Source: Candidatus Kouleothrix ribensis (GTDB taxonomy: Bacteria > Chloroflexota > Chloroflexia > Chloroflexales > Roseiflexaceae). Taken from it: a stretch of 64,000 nt of DNA. Under the pieces are notes generated by a model. It was not told the origin of the DNA, made no database searches, and saw nothing but the letters and a program-made list of their open reading frames with translations. Position numbers and translations under genes: made by a program. The number at the start of each line of letters is the position of its first letter. Within the stretch, counting starts at the first letter, position 1. Below are positions 1 through 8,129 of this stretch, one piece after another. The stretch covers positions 3,596,001-3,660,000 of the forward strand of contig JADKGW010000001.1 in the NCBI GenBank assembly GCA_016722075.1, given 5' to 3'.

Positions 1-778
1 GCAAAAACGACACCAGGCCGAACAGCGTCGAGGCCGCAAACACGAAGGTGGCCTGCTGGAGCAGGAGAAACGAGGGCGGCACGCCCAGCCCGCGCAGCAC
101 AAAATACATGGCCACGCACTCGCCAAACCACGACACCAGGCTGATCAGCGTTGAGATGAGCAAGATACGCCAGGAGAGCAGCGCCTTCATACTGAGGTAG
201 GCGGTCAGCAGGCGCGGCGCGATGCGGGTGCCAGCAGGCAGGCGCTCAACCAGCGCAAGCAGCCGGTCGACCAGCGCGCGCGACTGCGCCACCAGCAGGC
301 CGGCCACAGTAGCCGCCACCAGCACATAGAACAGCGGCCGCGCCGGGGCGTACAGCGTCAGGCCGAAGCCCATCAGCAGCAGCATAGCCAGCCCGTCGGT
401 CACGCGCTCAGCCAGCACAATCGGCGCCGAGGCGCTGATCGGCGTGCCGTTCACGCGCTTGAGCAGGTACGACTTGAGCACCTCGCCGACTTTGCCGGGC
501 GTCACAGCCATGACCATACCGCTGGCGAAGAGTAGCGCGCTATCGGCATAACCGACCCGCTGGCCCATACCCATGCGCCGCAGGTAGAAATCCCACTTCA
601 GCCAGCGTAGCAGGTAGTTCAGCGCAGTGAAGCCCAGGATCGCCGGCAGCATCGACCAGGCAAACGTACTGAAGCTCGCGCCAACCTGGCCGATATCGCT
701 GAGCAGACCGAGAACGACCACCACGGCCAGGCCTAGTAGCACCGAGATAATAATCTTGCCGCGAAGCTGTGCGAGCAC
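1..778 (-). CDS. UPF0104 / lysylphosphatidylglycerol synthase TM-region-like membrane protein (3' end outside window)
   Basis: The frame opens at a GTG at 778, with a stop two codons upstream, and stays open for 259 codons to the window edge, so the C-terminus is missing. The protein is strongly hydrophobic with several membrane segments. Two family-typical stretches are visible: TPGKVGEVLKSYLL at about residues 93-106 and ERVTDGLAM at about 124-132. The last residues in the window, GLVSFL, match the position just before the PGGLG motif of this family. Members are flippase-like polytopic inner-membrane proteins, found in lysyl-phosphatidylglycerol synthases and in many stand-alone proteins of unknown substrate. 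The soluble lysyltransferase domain cannot be assessed here. The substrate is unknown. Confidence 0.75.
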   Translation of the reverse strand, partial: MLAQLRGKIIISVLLGLAVVVVLGLLSDIGQVGASFSTFAWSMLPAILGFTALNYLLRWLKWDFYLRRMGMGQRVGYADSALLFASGMVMAVTPGKVGEVLKSYLLKRVNGTPISASAPIVLAERVTDGLAMLLLMGFGLTLYAPARPLFYVLVAATVAGLLVAQSRALVDRLLALVERLPAGTRIAPRLLTAYLSMKALLSWRILLISTLISLVSWFGECVAMYFVLRGLGVPPSFLLLQQATFVFAASTLFGLVSFL

Positions 779-981
779 GTTTCACCAATTAGGGGATCGG
801 GATGCGCACGGCATCCCAGGTTAGCGCCTGCATAGGCGTGCCGCCCTCGAACCACGCACGGTGGCCGCCTGCACACCGAGCAGGTGCGCCATTCCGATCG
901 CTGAGCGGTGTTGCAACAGGCGTGTGCCGGGCTGCACTGGCGCGCCCCTGGCCGTTCCACACAGCCACTCAAACCGGGCGC

Positions 982-1383
982 TCAGGTATGCTGCACCAGC
1001 TCGACCAGCACACCCTGGCAGCTCTTGGGATGCAGAAACGCCACCAATGTATGGTGCAACCCTGGCCGCGGCACCTCGTCGATCAGCTGCACGCCGCGGG
1101 CCTTGACATCGGCCAGCGCAGCGACAATATCGTCGACACGATAGGCCACGTGATGCATGCCCGGCCCGCGATCGTTCAGATATTTCGCGAACGATGCCTC
1201 TTCCGATGTCGGCGCAATCAACTCGAGCAGCATGCCGCCGACGCGCGTGGCCGCCACAGCCATGTGGCGCTCGGGCATAGGAATGCGCTCCCACTCCGTC
1301 ACGTCGAACATAGTCGAGTAGAACTCGACCGCAGCATCGATATCGCGCACGGCGAACCCAATATGATCGACTGTCTTGAACAT
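982..1383 (-). CDS. mce: methylmalonyl-CoA epimerase (VOC family)
   Basis: A 133-residue protein of the glyoxalase/VOC fold. It begins VDHIGFAVRD, with further metal-ligand positions at E54 (MLLELIAP), H77/H78 (GMHHVAY) and E128 (GVLVELVQ), as expected of a two-beta-alpha-beta-module epimerase. The family interconverts (R)- and (S)-methylmalonyl-CoA in propionyl-CoA/succinyl-CoA metabolism. A GGAGG lies just upstream of the ATG. The length is normal for the family. It is transcribed away from rpsB, and the next gene on the same strand is the membrane protein at 1-778, about 200 nt downstream, with no recognisable gene between. Other VOC proteins share the fold, but the DHIG...MHHVAY pattern favours the epimerase. 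Confidence 0.85.
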   Translation of the reverse strand: MFKTVDHIGFAVRDIDAAVEFYSTMFDVTEWERIPMPERHMAVAATRVGGMLLELIAPTSEEASFAKYLNDRGPGMHHVAYRVDDIVAALADVKARGVQLIDEVPRPGLHHTLVAFLHPKSCQGVLVELVQHT

Positions 1384-1504
1384 ACCTGCCTCCTGGTCAT
1401 GCCATTGCTATGGGCACCACTATAGCAAGTGCTCGGGCGGCCGCAGTGTACCATTCGCAACCAAAAGCGTCAATTAAAAAACTTACGGACACCTGGGTAC
1501 AGGT

Positions 1505-1533
1505 TTGCCGGTACCAGCCTTGTGTGCTATACT
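1505..1533 (+). promoter_or_regulatory. sigma-A-type promoter for rpsB
   Basis: TTGCCG at 1505-1510, a 17-nt spacer, then TATACT at 1528-1533 with a TG one base upstream (extended -10). Transcription would start near 1540 and give an rpsB leader of roughly 215 nt that contains the hairpin at 1661-1716. Confidence 0.6.
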
Positions 1534-1660
1534 ACGCCACGGTGCGTCCCAACGCGCTATAGCAGTTTGCGCAGCGATCGAACCGGCCAATCTATGCCAG
1601 TGAGGGTAGGCTCGATCGGTGCCGGTGCGGTGGTTTGCAAGCTGCGATAAACACACACAT

Positions 1661-1716
1661 CCCCTGATCGTGGTAGCCCTGCCGGCGCAGCGCCGGCCCT
1701 GCCACGAGCCGAGGGG
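1661..1716 (+). promoter_or_regulatory. structured leader of rpsB (candidate S2 autoregulatory element)
   Basis: One long stem built from three helices separated by internal loops: CCCCT (1661-1665) with AGGGG (1712-1716), CGTGG (1669-1673) with CCACG (1702-1706), and GCCGGCG (1681-1687) with CGCCGGC (1691-1697) closing a 3-nt loop. It lies 40 nt before the rpsB ATG. Ribosomal-protein operons are often repressed by their own product through such leaders. That role here is inference. Confidence 0.45.
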
Positions 1717-1756
1717 GATGGCGGAAGTCAGTAGTTGTAAGGAGCATGGAACACCT

Positions 1757-2560
1757 ATGACCCAGGGCACGCAACGGCTCGTCTCGATGAAGTCGCTCTT
1801 AGAGAGCGGCGCGCATTTCGGGCATCAGACCAAGCGCTGGAATCCGAAGATGAAAGCGTACATCTTCGCCGCGCGCAATGGCATCCACATCCTTGATCTA
1901 CAGAAGACGATTGTCGGGCTGACGGCCGCATATAACTTTGTGGTCGAGACGGTCGCAGCCGGCGGGAAGGTGCTGTTCGTCGGCACCAAGAAGCAGGCGC
2001 AAGAGGCGATTACCGAAGAGGCCGCGCGCGCCAACCAGTATGCGATCACGCAGCGCTGGCTGGGCGGCACGCTCACGAACTTCGTCACGATTCGTAAGCG
2101 GCTGCGCTACCTGGCCGAACTCGAAGATCAGCGCGACCGCGGCGACTTCGCGCGCCTGACCAAGGCTGAAGGCCTGAAGCTGGGCGAAGAGATCGAAAAG
2201 CTCAACCGCGTTTTCTCGGGGGTCAAGAAGATGGATCGGCTGCCCGGTGCGCTGTTCATCGTCGATCCGCATAAAGAGGATCTGGCGGTAAAAGAGGCGC
2301 GCAAAGTCGGCATCCCGATCGTCGCAATGGTCGATACAAACTGCGACCCGGATGTCATCGATTATGTCATCCCGACTAACGACGACGCGATCCGCAGCAT
2401 CCGGCTGATCACCGGCAAGATGGCCGATGCGGCGATCGAGGGCGCGACGCGCCGCGAAAGCTCGCAGGCCGACCAGATGCGCGGCGGGCGCTACGATCAG
2501 CCGCGGGCTGATCTGGAAGCAGCGGCGGTCGATGAATCGGAAGAGGAGCCAGTCGCGTAG
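1757..2560 (+). CDS. rpsB: 30S ribosomal protein S2
   Basis: 267 residues. The ATG at 1757 is chosen because TAAGGAG lies 12 nt upstream and because the protein then begins just before the conserved LLESGAHFGHQTKRWNPKM stretch. The second S2 signature, GALFIVDPHKEDLAVKEA with IPIVAMVDTNCDPDVIDY, is near residues 165-205. S2 binds at the head-body junction of the 30S subunit. The last ~35 residues are an acidic, low-similarity tail. It is followed by an intrinsic terminator and then tsf, the classical rpsB-tsf order. Confidence 0.97.
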   Translation: MTQGTQRLVSMKSLLESGAHFGHQTKRWNPKMKAYIFAARNGIHILDLQKTIVGLTAAYNFVVETVAAGGKVLFVGTKKQAQEAITEEAARANQYAITQRWLGGTLTNFVTIRKRLRYLAELEDQRDRGDFARLTKAEGLKLGEEIEKLNRVFSGVKKMDRLPGALFIVDPHKEDLAVKEARKVGIPIVAMVDTNCDPDVIDYVIPTNDDAIRSIRLITGKMADAAIEGATRRESSQADQMRGGRYDQPRADLEAAAVDESEEEPVA

Positions 2561-2592
2561 GCAGCGCGGAGGCCCGCCCATCGGTAAGGTGA

Positions 2593-2645
2593 GGAAGATC
2601 GAAGGCGGCGGCATCTGCGTGCGGCCTTCGTTCTTCCCATTTTTA
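2593..2645 (+). terminator. intrinsic terminator between rpsB and tsf
   Basis: GGAAGATCGAAGGC (2593-2606) pairs with GCCTTCGTTCTTCC (about 2624-2637) with one mismatch around a GC-rich loop, followed by ATTTTTAT. It separates rpsB from tsf and probably allows only partial read-through. Confidence 0.65.
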
Positions 2646-2665
2646 TGTGTGTTGCACACGGGTGC

Positions 2666-2695
2666 TTGCGCCAGGCCTACCAGGTAGGCTATGCT
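2666..2695 (+). promoter_or_regulatory. candidate promoter for tsf
   Basis: TTGCGC (2666-2671), an 18-nt spacer and TATGCT (2690-2695), placed between the rpsB terminator and the tsf ribosome-binding site. It would allow tsf-pyrH-frr to be transcribed independently of rpsB. Confidence 0.4.
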
Positions 2696-2730
2696 GGGCG
2701 CAGCCCGGTCAGTTACTAAGGAGCACGACT

Positions 2731-3261
2731 GTGGCAGAGGTTACTGCGCAAATGGTGAAAGAGCTGCGCGAGCGCACGGGCGCCGGCATCAAAGAGGCCA
2801 AGGATATTCTGGTGCAGACCGGCGGCGACATGAAGCAGGCGATCGAGATCCTGCGCGAGAAAGGCCTCAAGGTTAGCGATAAAGTCCAGGGCCGTACGGC
2901 CAACGAAGGCCGCATCGAGGTGTACATCCACCCCGGCTCACGCATGGCCGCGATGGTCGAAGTCGATTGCGAGACCGACTTTGTGGCCCGCACCGACGAC
3001 TTCATCGCGCTAACGAAAGACCTGGCACTGCACGTGGCGGCAGTCAACCCGCGCTACCTGAATGTCGCAGAGGTGCCGGCTGAGGCGATTGCCGAGAGCG
3101 GCGAGCCGGCCGAGAAATTCTACGAGCAGCATGTGTTGCTGGCCCAACCATTCATCAAGGATGGCTCACGAACGATCGAAGAAAAGATCAAAGATACGGT
3201 CGCGAAGGTGCGCGAGAACGTGATCGTCCGGCGCTTCGTGCGCTTTGAGATTGGAGGGTAG
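2731..3261 (+). CDS. tsf: elongation factor Ts (short form)
   Basis: 176 residues from a GTG at 2731, with AAGGAG 7 nt upstream. EF-Ts exchanges GDP for GTP on EF-Tu. The N-terminal UBA-like domain (about 4-40) carries MVKELRERTGAGIKEAKDIL, and the EF-Tu contact motif TDFVAR is at 82-87. The protein is much shorter than the ~280-residue E. coli form and resembles the compact EF-Ts of Thermus and Chloroflexota, which keep a single core subdomain. Translation from the upstream in-frame ATG at 2647 is unlikely because that start would lie before the promoter and the RBS. Confidence 0.96.
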   Translation: MAEVTAQMVKELRERTGAGIKEAKDILVQTGGDMKQAIEILREKGLKVSDKVQGRTANEGRIEVYIHPGSRMAAMVEVDCETDFVARTDDFIALTKDLALHVAAVNPRYLNVAEVPAEAIAESGEPAEKFYEQHVLLAQPFIKDGSRTIEEKIKDTVAKVRENVIVRRFVRFEIGG

Positions 3262-3314
3262 CCACGCACCCGCAGGGCAGCCCGCAAACTGCCGTGCCGG
3301 TGTGTGGTGCGATT

Positions 3315-4046
3315 ATGACTGAGCCAAAGTATCAGCGCGTATTGCTCAAGCTCAGCGGCGAGGCGCTTGTCGGCGATCATGGCGACTCGATCTCTCCCGA
3401 GGTGCTCGAGTTCTACGCTGCCGAGATCCAGTCGATCCTATCCAAGGGCGTGCAGGTGGCGGTTGTGCTGGGCGGCGGCAATATCTGGCGCGGCAATCGC
3501 GCCTCGGCCCGGCGCATGGATACGGCTCAATCGCACTATATGGGTATGTTGGCCACGATCATCAACGCGCTGGCATTGCAGGATGCGCTCGAGAATCGTG
3601 GCATCGTCACACGCGCAATGACCGCGATCAAGATGGACGAGGTCGCTGAGCCATATATCCATCGCCGCGCCATCCGGCATCTCGAGAAGGGCCGCGTGAT
3701 CATTCTGGCCGGCGGCACCGGCCGGCCTTACTTCACTACCGACTCGGCGGCGGCGCTGCGGGCGGCCGAGATCCACGCCGAGGTCATTCTCATGGCAAAG
3801 AATGGTGTCGACGGCGTGTACAGCGCCGATCCTAAGCGCGATCCAACCGCCACACGCTTCAGCCAGATCACCTACATGGATGCGCTACAGCGTGAGCTGG
3901 CAGTGATGGACGGCACAGCCCTGACCTTCTGCAAAGATAACAAGATCCCGATCATCGTCTTCGATCCCATGAAGCAGGGCAATATCGCACGCATTGTCAA
4001 CGGTGAGCAAGTTGGCACACTGGTGTCCGACTCGGCTGCTGCCTGA
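3315..4046 (+). CDS. pyrH: uridylate kinase (UMP kinase)
   Basis: 243 residues from the ATG at 3315. An upstream in-frame start at 3294 would add seven non-conserved residues, and no strong RBS decides between them. It phosphorylates UMP to UDP and belongs to the amino-acid-kinase fold: YQRVLLKLSGEAL at the N-terminus, VAVVLGGGNIWRG around 50, ILAGGTGRPYFTTDSAAALRA around 135 and KNGVDGVYSADPK around 165. The lysine of VLLKLSGE and the glycine-rich loops bind phosphates. It sits between tsf and frr, the order common in bacteria; only 12 nt separate it from frr. Confidence 0.95.
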   Translation: MTEPKYQRVLLKLSGEALVGDHGDSISPEVLEFYAAEIQSILSKGVQVAVVLGGGNIWRGNRASARRMDTAQSHYMGMLATIINALALQDALENRGIVTRAMTAIKMDEVAEPYIHRRAIRHLEKGRVIILAGGTGRPYFTTDSAAALRAAEIHAEVILMAKNGVDGVYSADPKRDPTATRFSQITYMDALQRELAVMDGTALTFCKDNKIPIIVFDPMKQGNIARIVNGEQVGTLVSDSAAA

Positions 4047-4058
4047 AGGAGCTAGGCC

Positions 4059-4616
4059 ATGATCAACGATGTTCTGCGTGATACCGAAGGGAAGATGAAA
4101 AAGTCGGTCGAGGTGCTGCGCCAGCATCTGACCACCATTCGCACCGGCCGTGCCTCGCCGGCCCTGGTCGAACACCTGCAGATCGAGGCCTGGGGCGCGA
4201 CCATGCCACTCAACCAACTGGCCGGCATCACCACGCCGGACGCAAAGATGATCGTCATCCAGCCCTATGATAAGACCACGCTCAAAACGATCGAGAAGGC
4301 CATCCAGAACTCCGACCTGGGCATCAACCCATCGAACGATGGCATCATGATCCGCCTGGCGCTGCCGCCACTCACCGAAGATCGCCGGCGCCAGCTGACG
4401 AAGCAGGTCAAGGCCAAGGTTGAAGAGAGCCGGGTGGCGGTGCGTAATCTGCGGCGCGACGCGCTCGATCACCTGAAGAAGCTCGAGCACGATAAGCAGA
4501 TCTCCGAGAATGATCAGCGGCGCGCCCAAGAGAAGCTGCAAGAGCTGACCGACAAGTATGTTCGCGAAGTTGAGCACGTCGGCGCAGCCAAAGAAGCCGA
4601 GGTCATGGAAGTCTAA
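4059..4616 (+). CDS. frr: ribosome recycling factor
   Basis: 185 residues, the standard length. With EF-G, RRF splits post-termination ribosomes. Recognisable blocks are MKKSVEVLRQHLTTIRTGRASPALVEHL near the N-terminus and LTEDRRRQLTKQVKAKVEE followed by the helical VAVRNLRRDALDHLKKL in the C-terminal long-helix domain. AAGGAG at 4046-4051 overlaps the pyrH stop codon and lies 7 nt before the ATG, which suggests translational coupling to pyrH. Confidence 0.96.
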   Translation: MINDVLRDTEGKMKKSVEVLRQHLTTIRTGRASPALVEHLQIEAWGATMPLNQLAGITTPDAKMIVIQPYDKTTLKTIEKAIQNSDLGINPSNDGIMIRLALPPLTEDRRRQLTKQVKAKVEESRVAVRNLRRDALDHLKKLEHDKQISENDQRRAQEKLQELTDKYVREVEHVGAAKEAEVMEV

Positions 4617-4796
4617 AGTTAAGGCATGGTTCACCTGAATGGTACGGTTCGGTAGGGCCGCAGGCGGCGACACGGTGGCCCCCACCCGCTGGTTGCCAAT
4701 ACACGCACGGAGCATCGCCGACAGCCCGCAGCGACCCGGCCCGCCAAACCTCCTAACGGTGCAGCAGTAACCACGGGTTTGCGCCATGCCTTAACT
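4617..4796. repeat. inverted-repeat-bounded spacer between frr and uppS
   Basis: A perfect 13-nt inverted repeat, AGTTAAGGCATGG (4617-4629) and CCATGCCTTAACT (4784-4796), encloses about 154 nt of GC-rich non-coding sequence and begins directly after the frr stop codon. It may be a small non-autonomous insertion or a structured mRNA segment. Confidence 0.4.
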
Positions 4797-4818
4797 CTTA
4801 CCTTCATGGGGGATGGGA

Positions 4819-5538
4819 ATGACGTCGGATCAGCCAGCACGGTCGAGGGTTCCACGCCATATTGCTGTGATTATGGATGGCAACGGCCGTTGGGCAAAAC
4901 GACGTGGTTTGCCGCGCCTGGCCGGGCACCGTGCCGGCGTCGAGAACATCCGGCGGATCTTGCGCGAGTGCGCCGATCTGGGCGTACACTACCTGACGAT
5001 CTACGCATTCTCGACTGAGAACTGGTCGCGGCCCTCGGCCGAGGTCGAGGGGCTGATGCGTATATTCGGCGAATTCCTCGACCGCGAGACGCGCTCGCTG
5101 CACGCCGAGGGGGTTAAGATCCGCCATCTCGGCAGCATGCAGGGCGTCTCGCCCTCGCTCCAGCGCAAAACCCAGGCCGCGCTCGACATGACCCGCAATA
5201 ATCAGCGTATCACCCTGTGTGTGGCCTTCAACTATGGCGGCCGCGCCGATATTGTCAACGCGGTGCGCGCCCTGCTGGCCGAGGGTGTCGGCGCCGATGC
5301 GCTCAGCGAGCAGATGATCTCCGAGCGCCTCTCGACCAGCGGAATGCCCGACCCCGATTTGATCATTCGCACCAGCGGCGAGTGGCGCCTCTCTAACTTT
5401 TTGATCTGGCAGGCGGCCTACAGCGAGTATTGGGTGACACCAACCTTTTGGCCTGATTTTAGCCCTGAGCTTCTGCGCCAGGCGTTGGATGAGTATGGAC
5501 AGCGCGAACGCCGCTTCGGCGGCCTCACCAATACATAA
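4819..5538 (+). CDS. uppS: undecaprenyl diphosphate synthase (cis-prenyltransferase)
   Basis: 239 residues from the ATG at 4819, chosen over the ATG at 4813 because GGGGG at 4808-4812 then has usable spacing. The enzyme condenses isopentenyl diphosphates to the C55 carrier lipid for cell-wall glycans. Signatures are HIAVIMDGNGRWAKRRG with the catalytic Asp, YLTIYAFSTENWSRP, and RTSGEWRLSNFLIWQAAYSE near the C-terminus. Family members usually have Arg or a similar residue at the W of GEWRLSNF, but the surrounding motif is intact. The 3' end overlaps cdsA by 50 nt. Confidence 0.95.
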   Translation: MTSDQPARSRVPRHIAVIMDGNGRWAKRRGLPRLAGHRAGVENIRRILRECADLGVHYLTIYAFSTENWSRPSAEVEGLMRIFGEFLDRETRSLHAEGVKIRHLGSMQGVSPSLQRKTQAALDMTRNNQRITLCVAFNYGGRADIVNAVRALLAEGVGADALSEQMISERLSTSGMPDPDLIIRTSGEWRLSNFLIWQAAYSEYWVTPTFWPDFSPELLRQALDEYGQRERRFGGLTNT

Positions 5539-6394
5539 GAGCTCGCTGGCGCAGCGTGTGGTAAGCGCGCTGATCTTGCTGCCGATCGTGATTGGCCTGG
5601 TATGGTGGAGCGTCTGGTCGGTGGCGGCGATTGTCGGCGCGGCGGCGGTGATTGGCCTGCTCGAGTTGTACGGTGCATTTCGCCAGGGTGGCTATCATCC
5701 GCGCATCGCGCTCGGCATCGCCAGCGCGGTTGGGCTGGTGGCTGCGGTGACGCTTAGCGCAACCACCGGCCGCGATCTGGTGCTGCCGGCGGTTACGCTG
5801 GTGATTATTGCCAGCCTGGTGCTCGAGCTGACGCACCACAATCAGCCGGGTAGCTTGCCGGCCTGGGCGTTGACGCTGGCCGGCGCACTGTATGTCGCCT
5901 GGCTGCTCAGCCATTTCATCCTGCTGCGTACGCTGGCCAGCCCATTGCAGCCGAATGTCTTCACACTGCTCGGGCTACGGCTCGAGTCCGGTGCGGCCTG
6001 GATCTACCTGATCCTGGCGATCACTTGGGTTCAGGATAGTGCCGCGTACTTCGTCGGCAAGCGCTTCGGCCGGCACAAGCTGGCGCCAGTGCTCAGCCCC
6101 AAGAAGACCTGGGAGGGCGCGGTGGGTGGTACGATCGGCTCAATTGCTGCGGCGATCGGGTTCGCGCCGCTGTTCGGGCTGCCTATCTCGCCCATGCAGG
6201 CGGCGCTGCTCGGGGCAGTCGGCGCGCTGGTTGGCCCGCTCGGCGATTTAGCCGAGTCGATGATCAAGCGTCAGGTCGGCCTGAAAGATGCCGGCAACCT
6301 CATCCCCGGCCACGGTGGGATTCTGGATCGCGCCGACAGCCTGTTGTTCACCGGGCCGGTGCTGTACTACCTGATCCACCTTCTTTTTGTCTAA
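5489..6394 (+). CDS. cdsA: phosphatidate cytidylyltransferase (CDP-diacylglycerol synthase)
   Basis: 301 residues. It makes CDP-diacylglycerol from CTP and phosphatidic acid in the membrane. The full family signature is present near the C-terminus: SMIKRQVGLKDAGNLIPGHG followed by GILDRADS. WVQDSAAYFVGKRFGRHKL and SPKKTWEG are the usual upstream blocks. About eight membrane helices are visible. The gene starts inside uppS (50-nt overlap), so the two are co-translated. ATG codons at 5489 and 5495 are both possible starts. A GC-rich hairpin follows the stop but lacks a clear T-run. Confidence 0.95.
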   Translation: MSMDSANAASAASPIHKSSLAQRVVSALILLPIVIGLVWWSVWSVAAIVGAAAVIGLLELYGAFRQGGYHPRIALGIASAVGLVAAVTLSATTGRDLVLPAVTLVIIASLVLELTHHNQPGSLPAWALTLAGALYVAWLLSHFILLRTLASPLQPNVFTLLGLRLESGAAWIYLILAITWVQDSAAYFVGKRFGRHKLAPVLSPKKTWEGAVGGTIGSIAAAIGFAPLFGLPISPMQAALLGAVGALVGPLGDLAESMIKRQVGLKDAGNLIPGHGGILDRADSLLFTGPVLYYLIHLLFV

Positions 6395-6610
6395 CCAGGC
6401 GCGCTCGCGCCGGCTTGCCTCCACGCCTCATTGCTTTTAGGGGCTAAGCGGCGGCCTAAACCATATACCTCCAACGTACCAAGACTCAAGCCCGACACAG
6501 CCGTACGGGTGCTTTTGCCAGCCTGCTTACACACCGTTCCTGGGTGCCTTTATGCCTACACCACCTTCCGATCGTGGTGCAGGTGATTGTGGGGCATAGG
6601 CCCGATTCTG

Positions 6611-6639
6611 TTGACAGAGCCGATTCAACCGGGTACACT
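6611..6639 (+). promoter_or_regulatory. promoter for rseP; the only recognisable element in the 6395-6764 gap
   Basis: Consensus TTGACA at 6611-6616, a 17-nt spacer and TACACT at 6634-6639. The rest of the 370-nt interval between cdsA and rseP has a short GC-rich hairpin just after cdsA (about 6398-6412) and no open frame with coding character. dxr, which occupies this place in many bacteria, is absent. Confidence 0.7.
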
Positions 6640-6764
6640 TACCTGCGACAGAAGTATCTGCCGGCCGGCTGCGGCATGAAATGTGCCGGGCTGCGCGCTA
6701 AAAGGCATGAATTCGGTCTATGGGGCGATCGTTGCTACCGGGCCGCCTGAGGAGAAACGCCGCA

Positions 6765-7886
6765 TTGGAAAGTCTGCCGATTCCGTCTGGCCTGGTCACT
6801 ATCGTCGCATTTTTCGTGATGCTAGGCCTGCTGGTGCTCGTACACGAGCTGGGGCATTTTCTAACGGCCGTGTGGCTTGGCATCAAGGTCGATGAGTTTG
6901 GCCTGGGCTACCCGCCGCGCGCGCTGACACTGTTTGAGCGCAATGGCGTGAAATATACCTTGAACTGGCTGCCGATCGGCGGCTTTGTGCGCTTCGGCGG
7001 TGAAGGCGAGACGCTCTATGGCGTTGGTAGCCTGGCGCAGGCGGCTGCCTGGAAGAAGATCCTGGTGCTGGTGGCCGGCCCGCTGATGAACCTGGTGCTG
7101 GCGTTCATTGTGTTTGGTGCGCTGTTCGCTGTACGCGGCGTACCCCGCGAGGCCGACGGCGTGCGGATCGATCGGGTGTTCGCGAATACGCCAGCGGCAG
7201 CGGCCGGCCTGCGGCCCGGTGATATTGTGCTCGAGATCGGCAACCAGACGGTCGGCACGAATATCGACCTGGTCAAGCAGGTGGCCCAAGGCAGCCCCGG
7301 CAAGACGCTGCCGGTACTCGTGCAGCGCGGCAGCCAGCGCGTGCGCCTGTCGGTGACGCCCGGCGCCTGGACCGACGAGAAGGGTGAGCAGCACCCCAAC
7401 GGCTTTGGCTTCTCGTATGGATCGAACTCCGAGTTTGCCCAGGCCAGCCTGCCCGAGGCGTTTGGCTACGGCTTCAAGTATACCTGGCAGGTGCTGGGGC
7501 GTTTCATCTCGGGCATCGGCCAGCTGATCGGCAGCCTGTTCGGCCAGGCCGCCGCACCGCCGGGCGGAGTCACTGGTGTGGTCGGGATCGCGCGCGGCAC
7601 CGGCGAGGTGATCCAGCGCGATGGCTGGCTGGGGTTCTGGCAGTGGACCGCGCTGATCAGTCTGAATCTGTTTCTGGTGAACCTGCTGCCCATCCCGGCG
7701 CTCGACGGCAGCCATATCATGTTTTCGCTGATTGAGATGGCCCGCCGCGGCAAGAAGATCCCGCCCGAGAAAGAAGCCATGGTGCATGCGATCGGCTTCA
7801 TGATGCTGATGGGCTTGATGGTGATCATTACAGTATCGGATGTGGCCAACTGGATCGGCGGTGCGCCGGTGCTTGGTGGGGGCTAG
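6765..7886 (+). CDS. rseP: site-2 protease family zinc metalloprotease RseP
   Basis: 373 residues from a TTG at 6765, preferred because GAGGAG lies 10 nt upstream; the ATG at 6720 would add 15 residues with no RBS. It is a membrane-embedded protease that cleaves transmembrane substrates such as anti-sigma factors. The zinc site HELGH is at 27-31 in the first helix, a PDZ domain (PAAAAGLRPGDIVLEIGNQTV) lies around 135-185, and the second metal motif NLLPIPALDGSH is near 305. Length and order match the family. It is followed 6 nt later by the small Cas4-like ORF. Confidence 0.93.
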   Translation: MESLPIPSGLVTIVAFFVMLGLLVLVHELGHFLTAVWLGIKVDEFGLGYPPRALTLFERNGVKYTLNWLPIGGFVRFGGEGETLYGVGSLAQAAAWKKILVLVAGPLMNLVLAFIVFGALFAVRGVPREADGVRIDRVFANTPAAAAGLRPGDIVLEIGNQTVGTNIDLVKQVAQGSPGKTLPVLVQRGSQRVRLSVTPGAWTDEKGEQHPNGFGFSYGSNSEFAQASLPEAFGYGFKYTWQVLGRFISGIGQLIGSLFGQAAAPPGGVTGVVGIARGTGEVIQRDGWLGFWQWTALISLNLFLVNLLPIPALDGSHIMFSLIEMARRGKKIPPEKEAMVHAIGFMMLMGLMVIITVSDVANWIGGAPVLGGG

Positions 7887-7892
7887 GCCGCC

Positions 7893-8129
7893 GTGAAACA
7901 GTCGTTGCCCATCATTCGCGCCAGCGAGATCGGCGAGTATGTCTACTGCGCACGCGCGTGGTGGTTACGGCGCGTGGCGGGCTGGCAGCCGACCGGCCGC
8001 GAGCGGCGTGAGTTCGGCACGGTGCTGCATCGGCGCCACGGCCGCGCGGTTGCCGGCAGCCGCCTGCTGCTGGTGCTGGCGGGGTTGCTGCTGGGCGCGG
8101 CGCTGCTGTTGATCGGGCTGGGGCGCTGA
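7893..8129 (+). CDS. Cas4-like nuclease, N-terminal part (first cluster Cys plus membrane helix)
   Basis: 78 residues from a GTG 6 nt after rseP. Residues 10-25 (ASEIGEYVYCARAWWL) match the N-terminal motif of Cas4/RecB-like nucleases, in which a single Cys (here C19) is the first ligand of a 4Fe-4S cluster. The rest of the nuclease is missing. Instead residues 57-76 form a hydrophobic helix and the frame stops. The TGA overlaps the ATG of the next gene by one base, so the two ORFs are translationally coupled and together rebuild the Cas4 layout. It may be a true two-subunit protein or a -1 frameshifted gene. No CRISPR array or other cas gene is near. Confidence 0.6.
   Translation: MKQSLPIIRASEIGEYVYCARAWWLRRVAGWQPTGRERREFGTVLHRRHGRAVAGSRLLLVLAGLLLGAALLLIGLGR

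Noticed and set aside
1429..1650. Small ORF upstream of rpsB
   Set aside because: It covers the promoter and leader of rpsB and lacks an RBS.
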